DNA of 64,000 bases from Estrella lausannensis (GTDB lineage: Bacteria > Chlamydiota > Chlamydiia > Chlamydiales > Criblamydiaceae). Positions within the stretch are counted from its first letter, which is position 1; every line of letters begins with the position of its first letter. The DNA lies in the NCBI RefSeq assembly GCF_900000175.1, contig NZ_CWGJ01000026.1, forward strand, positions 62,001-126,000. Reading direction: 5' to 3'. Of this stretch, positions 59,406-64,000 are shown piece after piece. A model generated the notes under the pieces. It made no database searches. It worked only from the letters and a program-made list of their open reading frames with translations, and was not told where the DNA came from. The translations under genes were made by a program, and so were the position numbers.

Positions 59406-59453
59406 ATATCCCGAAAGTGTCTCAAAATAGAAATTTTGAGACACTTTTGGTGT
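59406..59453. repeat. Palindromic repeat family, ends-only copy between convergent genes
   Basis: TATCCCGAAAGTGTCTCAAA and ATTTTGAGACACTTTTGGTG around two or three bases: a 22-bp near-perfect stem located 5 bp after the stop codon of the Nudix gene and 20 bp from the end of the glycosyltransferase gene. It is a likely bidirectional terminator. Confidence 0.85.
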
Positions 59454-59473
59454 TGTCTGTCAGAAAGAGTGCT

Positions 59474-61255
59474 TTAAGCGAATAGGGGCAAGCGGATCAG
59501 GCTCTCACCAAAAATAGAGGGCAGTTTAATGTTCATCTGCTTGGCAAAGCGGGAAAACTCTCCTTGCATTTTCTTGAAAAACAGCGAAGCCAAAGCTTCT
59601 TGCTTGGTCAAGCGTGGGCTGTAGGGTTTTTTCACTTGCAGATCTTTCGCGACAAGATTACTTAGAGCGCCTCTCCAGCCAACAGGCCTGAATGCGATCC
59701 CGCTCTCTTTTCTTTGCATCAGATCCTTGAGCTGATGAACAAACGACTCGTCATTTTCCAGCTTGGCGGCCAGTCCATGTCTTTCCAGATAGGCTTGGTT
59801 GGGCATTTCCCAGGGGTGTGGATCGACAGACAGCATCGGAACGCCCATCTCGGCGGCTTCGGCGGAAGTGGCTCCTCCCGGCTTGGTGATGATCGCGTCG
59901 GCGATCTTAAAGTAATCGGCCATGTTTTTTTCATCCACAAACCCTTCGGCCTTCACCGTCACAAAGGGAGATTTTTGATCTGCAGGCAGGCTTTTGAAAA
60001 ATTCGTCGACCTCACTTTTAAGCTTCTCATTTTTGCCGCAGATTACGACAATTTTTGTCGGCTGATCGATTCCTGACTTCGGATCAAGCGCCATCTTCAG
60101 GTATTTCAGGATGTGATCGCGTATTCCCTGTCTTCCCATCGATAGAAGGACGCATTTTTCCCCTCTTTCGATTCCTTTCTCTTTGCGGATAGCGTCCAGT
60201 TTGGCCGGATTGTTCTCCTTTACGAAGGCTCCACGCACGGGATAGCCTGCCACAAAGATATTTTTACCCATTAAGGGCAGCAGGGAGACTTCCCAGTCGC
60301 CGATTTTTTTGCCTTTCAAGATCTCGGGATCCGGAGCATTGATCCAGAAGTTGACAAGGTCAGGTTTTACCTTATCGGCAATCGGCAGAAGCGCGTTGTT
60401 GAAGTCAAAGTCGGTGTGCAGATAGTTCAATTTGGTCCCTGTCATATTGGCCAAAGAGGCGTGTTCCTGATGATGGGTGGCAACGGAAAAGAGGGCGGCG
60501 GGTTTTATGTGGCGGATTTTGTCGGCTACTTTTCGCATTTGTTCGTTTGGAATAAAAGCCTTCAACCTGTTGCCGATCGCCCAAAGCTCATTGGCGGCAT
60601 TCAAGTCGTTGTCTTGCTGAAAGACGCGGTTGTACACTTCGGCCATTGTGATCTCTTCGCCTTTATACTTCACACCGGCCCGGTAAAGAGGGTCGTTTTG
60701 CTTGTCGAGCTCATCCTGGTTGAGGATAATCGCTTCATATCCTTTTTTTTCGATCATCTCTTTGATGGCGTTGGCCGTGGTGACGTGGCCGCCCCCTGAT
60801 GAAGAAGTCAGAACCACAACTTTTTTACTGCGGGTGCTAAGATCTGAGTTTAAGTAGCCTTCCCTCTTGGCAATCGCGTTGAAAAACTTCTCGGCGGTTT
60901 CTGGATTGTTCTGAATGAAACTCCGCACCTCCTGGTGCGCAAAGGAGTCGAACACGCGGTACATGTCTTTAGCGTCAGATCCAAGCAGGGAACCGTAGTA
61001 TTTCAGCGCCTCCTTCCACTCATGCATTGCGGCGTTAGGATTGTCGCATTTAAGGCAGCTAGGCGCTAAAATCTCATCAAAACAGCGGGCGATGTAGTCG
61101 GCGCGCTCCGAATCCATCAGAACGTGGGCTAAATCCTTGGCAAAATTGGAACTGTAAGCCTTTTCTTTGATCACCTCGCCCTGGGCTGTAAGCAGATAGC
61201 GGTCATGACCGGCCTGAATTTCATGAAATGGGGTTGTGATTGGGTAGCTGCTCAT
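59474..61255 (-). CDS. MGDG-synthase-like GT28 glycosyltransferase
   Basis: 593 aa. Residues ~145-300: N-terminal MGDG-synthase domain (VVVLTSSSGGGHVTTANAIKE, THHQEHASLANMTGTKLNYLHTDFD); residues ~350-500: GT28 C domain (VLLSMGRQGIRDH, GFVDEKNMADYFKIADAIITKPGGATSAEAAEMGVPML). Transfers a sugar to a lipid acceptor, probably at the inner membrane; donor and acceptor are unknown. The first 145 residues are extra and not recognised. Monocistronic, divergent from holA across an AT-rich 200-bp region. Confidence 0.88.
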   Translation of the reverse strand: MSSYPITTPFHEIQAGHDRYLLTAQGEVIKEKAYSSNFAKDLAHVLMDSERADYIARCFDEILAPSCLKCDNPNAAMHEWKEALKYYGSLLGSDAKDMYRVFDSFAHQEVRSFIQNNPETAEKFFNAIAKREGYLNSDLSTRSKKVVVLTSSSGGGHVTTANAIKEMIEKKGYEAIILNQDELDKQNDPLYRAGVKYKGEEITMAEVYNRVFQQDNDLNAANELWAIGNRLKAFIPNEQMRKVADKIRHIKPAALFSVATHHQEHASLANMTGTKLNYLHTDFDFNNALLPIADKVKPDLVNFWINAPDPEILKGKKIGDWEVSLLPLMGKNIFVAGYPVRGAFVKENNPAKLDAIRKEKGIERGEKCVLLSMGRQGIRDHILKYLKMALDPKSGIDQPTKIVVICGKNEKLKSEVDEFFKSLPADQKSPFVTVKAEGFVDEKNMADYFKIADAIITKPGGATSAEAAEMGVPMLSVDPHPWEMPNQAYLERHGLAAKLENDESFVHQLKDLMQRKESGIAFRPVGWRGALSNLVAKDLQVKKPYSPRLTKQEALASLFFKKMQGEFSRFAKQMNIKLPSIFGESLIRLPLFA

Positions 61256-61452
61256 ACAAAACTCCTTTTTTGTATTTATCTAGGTGTTGAATATCTTATC
61301 TTTTGTAAATTAATTAAATCGTAAGTTGGTGTTAATTTATCAATAAACGATTAATTAAATATTAATTTACATTGTATTGTGGAAAAGATGTGCGTGCCTT
61401 AAGAGGACGGATCGTGTACAATCTGCAGGGATGATTTCAGGGGGAATAGTCG

Positions 61453-62457
61453 ATGAAGTACGACAGTTTGAGAGCATTTCAAAAACACCTGCAGAGCGCC
61501 TCGCCATCGCACTTCTCTTCGACCTATCTTTTGCTTTCCAAAGAGCCGTTTGATCTCAAAGAAGCTGTCACCCTCCTTTCTTCGGCCTTGGGTTCCGGTG
61601 TCACAGTCATCCGCCTGAATCCGGAAAAAGAGGGGGTAGCCCCCCTGCTCAATGAGCTGTTGACCCTTTCTCTCTTTCAGGGGATGAAATTGGTAGTGGT
61701 GGAAGAGGCCGACAAGATCGCCAAAAAGGAACAGGAGCGTCTGAACGATTGGATCAAAGGCAGCGCAAAAGGGGCGTGCCTGGCGCTTGTCTCCTCTTCG
61801 CTGCGGAAAAACTCCGCCCTTTTCCAATTGGTTGAAAAATATGGTGTTATCCTCGATGTGCCGGAAGTTAAGCCCTGGGCAAAAGAGAAACAGGCCGTTG
61901 AGTGGATCCTGTCCAAAGCGGAAGAGAGAAAAGCCTCTCTTGACCCGGCGGCGGCAGCTTTGCTTGTCGAATGGATTGGCAGCGATAAGGACACGCTTCT
62001 CATGGAGCTTGAGAAGCTGACGCTCTACACCGACGGAAAGAGGAAAATATCCTGTAAAGACGTGTCGGCATTATCTGAAGCAGTTTCCAAAGAAAGTGTA
62101 TTTAAACTGGCGGAAGCGCTTTTTAACAGGGACGCCAGAAAGGCAATTTCGATACAGTCGGCCCTTAAGCGAGAAGGCATCCAGGCCATCGCGGAGATCA
62201 AAATGCTGCGCCAGCAGTTTGAAGTGGAGCTGCAAGTGGCTATTTTAGCCAGCGAGGGCCATGATGAGGCGATCGCTGCTCTCTTTCCCTATATGAAGGG
62301 ATTTATTTTACAGCAGCACAAAAAACAGGCGCTCACCTACGGTGCAGCCTCACTGAGAAAAGGACTCATCGCGATTGACAAGGCGGAGCTGATGCTGAAG
62401 AGCGTTCCTGCCGACCCCGAGATGATTGTCGATAAACTTATAGCAGAACTTTGTTAA
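61453..62457 (+). CDS. holA: DNA polymerase III, delta subunit
   Basis: 334 aa clamp-loader delta, which opens the sliding clamp. The fold pattern (TYLLLSKEPFDLKEAV, LLTLSLFQGMKLVVVEEADKIAKKE, GACLALVSSSLRK, AVEWILSKAEER, LVEWIGSDKDTLLMELEKLTLY, KESVFKLAEALFNRDARKAI, LRQQFEVELQVAILA) matches HolA; sequence similarity in this family is low but order and length fit. It corresponds by position to CT047. The RsmI-like gene follows after 20 bp. Confidence 0.88.
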   Translation: MKYDSLRAFQKHLQSASPSHFSSTYLLLSKEPFDLKEAVTLLSSALGSGVTVIRLNPEKEGVAPLLNELLTLSLFQGMKLVVVEEADKIAKKEQERLNDWIKGSAKGACLALVSSSLRKNSALFQLVEKYGVILDVPEVKPWAKEKQAVEWILSKAEERKASLDPAAAALLVEWIGSDKDTLLMELEKLTLYTDGKRKISCKDVSALSEAVSKESVFKLAEALFNRDARKAISIQSALKREGIQAIAEIKMLRQQFEVELQVAILASEGHDEAIAALFPYMKGFILQQHKKQALTYGAASLRKGLIAIDKAELMLKSVPADPEMIVDKLIAELC

Positions 62458-62477
62458 TTGAATAAGGAAGTGAATAA

Positions 62478-63194
62478 ATGGCATTGAAACGAGGGGCATT
62501 GGTGATTTTGCCCAACCTGATCGGAGAAGCGGCAGTAAAAGAAAATTTACCAGACGCTGTGGAAAAAGAGGTAGCCTCCTTAGACGGGCTGATTGCAGAG
62601 AGTGAAACAGCAGGACGGCGCTTCCTGGGCCATTTTATCAAGGACAGAGCCGCGCAAGTGCCTATCGCTGTATTCACAAAAAAAACAAAGGATGAAGACA
62701 TCGATTTTTATCTTGAGCCCATCCAGAAGGGAGAGAAATGGGGACTTGTATCCGATGCGGGCCTTCCGTGTATCGCAGATCCCGGCAGCAAGCTGGTCAT
62801 GCGCGCAAGGAAAGTGGGAGTTAAGGTAAAAGCTTTGCCGGGACCCTCATCCATTATGCTCTCCCTGCAGCTTTCAGGACTTTCTGGTCAGCACTTCACC
62901 TTTCATGGATATTTGCCGAAGGAGCACCCTCCGCTGATCAAGAAGATTCGGGAGATGGAAAAAACGATGAAAGCAACCGGTGCAACCCAGATCATGATTG
63001 AAGCCCCTTACCGCAACGGCTCGCTCTTGAATTTGCTCCTGGAGAACCTCGCCGACGACACTCTTTTATCGGTGATGTGGGACTTAACGCTTCCTTCCGA
63101 AGGCGGGATGACAGAGTCGGTAGCCACCTGGAAGAAGCTCGCTAAACCTCAACTCGATAAACGGCCCTCGGTCTTTTTGATTGGAAAGGAATAG
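62478..63194 (+). CDS. SAM-dependent tetrapyrrole-methylase-family protein, RsmI/YraL-like
   Basis: 238 aa. Methylase fold with WGLVSDAGLPCIADPGSKLVMRARKVGVKVKALPGPSSIMLSLQLSGL, the RsmI core, and late TQIMIEAPYRNGSLLNLLLENL. RsmI makes 2'-O-methyl C1402 in 16S rRNA. The N-terminal third is diverged from typical RsmI (no GTLYVVATPIGN), so the chlamydial CT048/YraL branch is the better name. Transcribed with holA; an ankyrin gene follows by 6 bp. Confidence 0.85.
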   Translation: MALKRGALVILPNLIGEAAVKENLPDAVEKEVASLDGLIAESETAGRRFLGHFIKDRAAQVPIAVFTKKTKDEDIDFYLEPIQKGEKWGLVSDAGLPCIADPGSKLVMRARKVGVKVKALPGPSSIMLSLQLSGLSGQHFTFHGYLPKEHPPLIKKIREMEKTMKATGATQIMIEAPYRNGSLLNLLLENLADDTLLSVMWDLTLPSEGGMTESVATWKKLAKPQLDKRPSVFLIGKE

Positions 63195-63200
63195 TGAAAG

Positions 63201-63887
63201 ATGACCTCTATTGGATATGTAGCGACAACAACAACTAGTACGCTCTTTACAAAAGAGGCGGACGATTATAAGGAAATCGTCAGCGCGATTGGCATCACCA
63301 CAACGAATGAAGCCTTCGATATTCTGGTTGCCGATGTGGTTGATTTCGATCCCAAAATAGGCGGCGCTTTCGGTATCACCGTCCTTGCTAAAAGTGCGCT
63401 TATGGGCAATGTCGAGTTGGTTGCGCATATCATCGCCAAGTATGGCAAGGAGATCGTCAACCATGGCGATATGTTCGGAATGCCCCCTATTGCGTATGCA
63501 GCCCACTGCATGGTGGTCGATAACGGGCTCCGGGTGGCCAAGGTGCTTGCCATGAATGGCGCCGATATCAACCTTGCCGTCAAACAGGGTTTTTTCATCC
63601 CCGAACTGATGCCCGTTCCTGATGGGGCGACAGCCCTTTGGATTGCCGTCCACAAAACATTCAACACTCCGATGGTGCGGTTTCTTCTAAGGCGGGGAGG
63701 GACTCTTAGCCCGGGGGCGGATTTGCCAGAGCCTAAGCTTGTTCTCAAAGCGCGGAAAATACTGCAGATCCAGAGGCTGCTCTTGACGGGCCACTTCAAA
63801 CGGGCGGGCACGGAAAACGACAGTTGTCTGGCGTCCCTTCCGTTGGAGATGTTTCAGAAAATTTATAACGAGGTTTCCTCTTATTAG
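63201..63887 (+). CDS. Ankyrin-repeat protein with C-terminal F-box-like end
   Basis: 228 aa. Ankyrin-type units at ~58-180: AFGITVLAKSALMGNVELVAHIIAKYGKEIVN, GMPPIAYAAHCMVVDNGLRVAKVLAMNGADIN, and GATALWIAVHKTFNTPMVRFLLRRGGTLS. The last 20 residues (LASLPLEMFQKIYNEVSSY) look like the short F-box-like end seen in poxviral ankyrin/PRANC proteins. Probably host-directed (inference). No signal peptide; starts 6 bp after the methylase stop, so it shares that transcript. A strong hairpin follows the stop. Confidence 0.8.
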   Translation: MTSIGYVATTTTSTLFTKEADDYKEIVSAIGITTTNEAFDILVADVVDFDPKIGGAFGITVLAKSALMGNVELVAHIIAKYGKEIVNHGDMFGMPPIAYAAHCMVVDNGLRVAKVLAMNGADINLAVKQGFFIPELMPVPDGATALWIAVHKTFNTPMVRFLLRRGGTLSPGADLPEPKLVLKARKILQIQRLLLTGHFKRAGTENDSCLASLPLEMFQKIYNEVSSY

Positions 63888-63890
63888 GTG

Positions 63891-63946
63891 CTAGTGCTTT
63901 GTCTGAAAAGGCTCCGATGGGCAAAACTTGTCAGACAGAGCGCTAG
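63891..63946. terminator. Bidirectional terminator-like hairpin
   Basis: CTAGTGCTTTGTCTGA and TCAGACAGAGCGCTAG, 14 of 16 bases complementary, between the ankyrin gene and the convergent minus-strand gene, whose stop codon lies in the right arm. Confidence 0.65.
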
Positions 63947-64000
63947 ATTAACTCGGATGCGACGTCGTTGAAAAAAAGGCGCCCTTTTTCGGTAAGGGAG
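63943..64000 (-). CDS. C-terminus of a HemW/HemN-like radical SAM protein, cut by window edge
   Basis: The minus strand reads SLTEKGRLFFNDVASELI then TAG. LT.KGRLF.D.VA.EL is the typical C-terminal end of HemW/HemN (coproporphyrinogen III oxidase-like) proteins. Only 18 residues are visible, so the name is tentative; a hemN-type gene at about this place in the C. trachomatis order (CT052) supports it. Confidence 0.6.
   Translation of the reverse strand, partial: SLTEKGRLFFNDVASELI

Overview
The window looks like a chromosomal stretch of an environmental chlamydia (Chlamydiota, probably order Parachlamydiales; the family cannot be fixed from this sequence). Evidence: an Hc2-type lysine-rich histone-like gene; the order CesT-like type III chaperone, ssb, pepA, Hc2, holA, RsmI/YraL-like methylase, which is the order I recall for CT043-CT048 of Chlamydia trachomatis, here opened up by inserted genes; a eukaryote-type IleRS; and several eukaryote-like proteins (OTU protease, SET domain, F-box, ankyrin repeats) typical of amoeba-associated chlamydiae.

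Layout. 1-9.5 kb: three tandem, related very large helical proteins of unknown function, the first cut by the window edge. 9.5-13.8 kb: ileS and an OTU protease gene on the minus strand. 13.97-14.37 kb: tmRNA (ssrA). 14.4-22.0 kb: a genomic island in the 3' end of ssrA, carrying hsdM-hsdS-hsdR, an Mrr nuclease and a DUF4258/HTH toxin-antitoxin pair. It is bounded by a 13-bp direct repeat of the tmRNA 3' end and followed by what looks like the displaced ssrA terminator. 22-28.7 kb: more defence-type genes (Abi_C, DUF4393-like, DUF5677-like), a CheD-like putative deamidase, and two insertion sequences with clear inverted repeats and target duplications (an IS256-type element and an IS3/IS2-type element). 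28.7-48.6 kb: mixed housekeeping, envelope and accessory genes: TM2 protein, RlmK, a secreted 2OG-oxygenase-like protein, a glycine-rich secreted protein beside an outer-membrane barrel, lipoproteins, bicupin, FAD oxidase, SET, HD, LysR, F-box, PIN-PhoH and SWIM. 49-64 kb: the conserved chlamydial core cluster, with asd, dinB and a nonulosonate-like sugar operon inserted, then an MGDG-synthase-like glycosyltransferase, holA, an RsmI-like methylase, an ankyrin protein and the C-terminus of a HemW/HemN-like gene.

Main observations: (1) a dispersed family of long palindromic, MITE-like repeats (full length about 160 bp, ends TATACCGAAAGTGTC), with full, half and ends-only copies between genes, mostly at 38-60 kb; (2) the tmRNA-integrated defence island with a displaced terminator; (3) a CheD-type Thr-Cys-His triad with exact spacing in a lineage without chemotaxis; (4) a dnaX-like A AAA AAG slippery site immediately before the stop codon of the Hc2-like gene, with the conserved-looking C-terminus continuing in the -1 frame; (5) a 17-bp tandem duplication that knocks a lipoprotein paralogue out of frame with its signal peptide. 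All functional statements come from reading the sequence and recalling family motifs; no searches were run.
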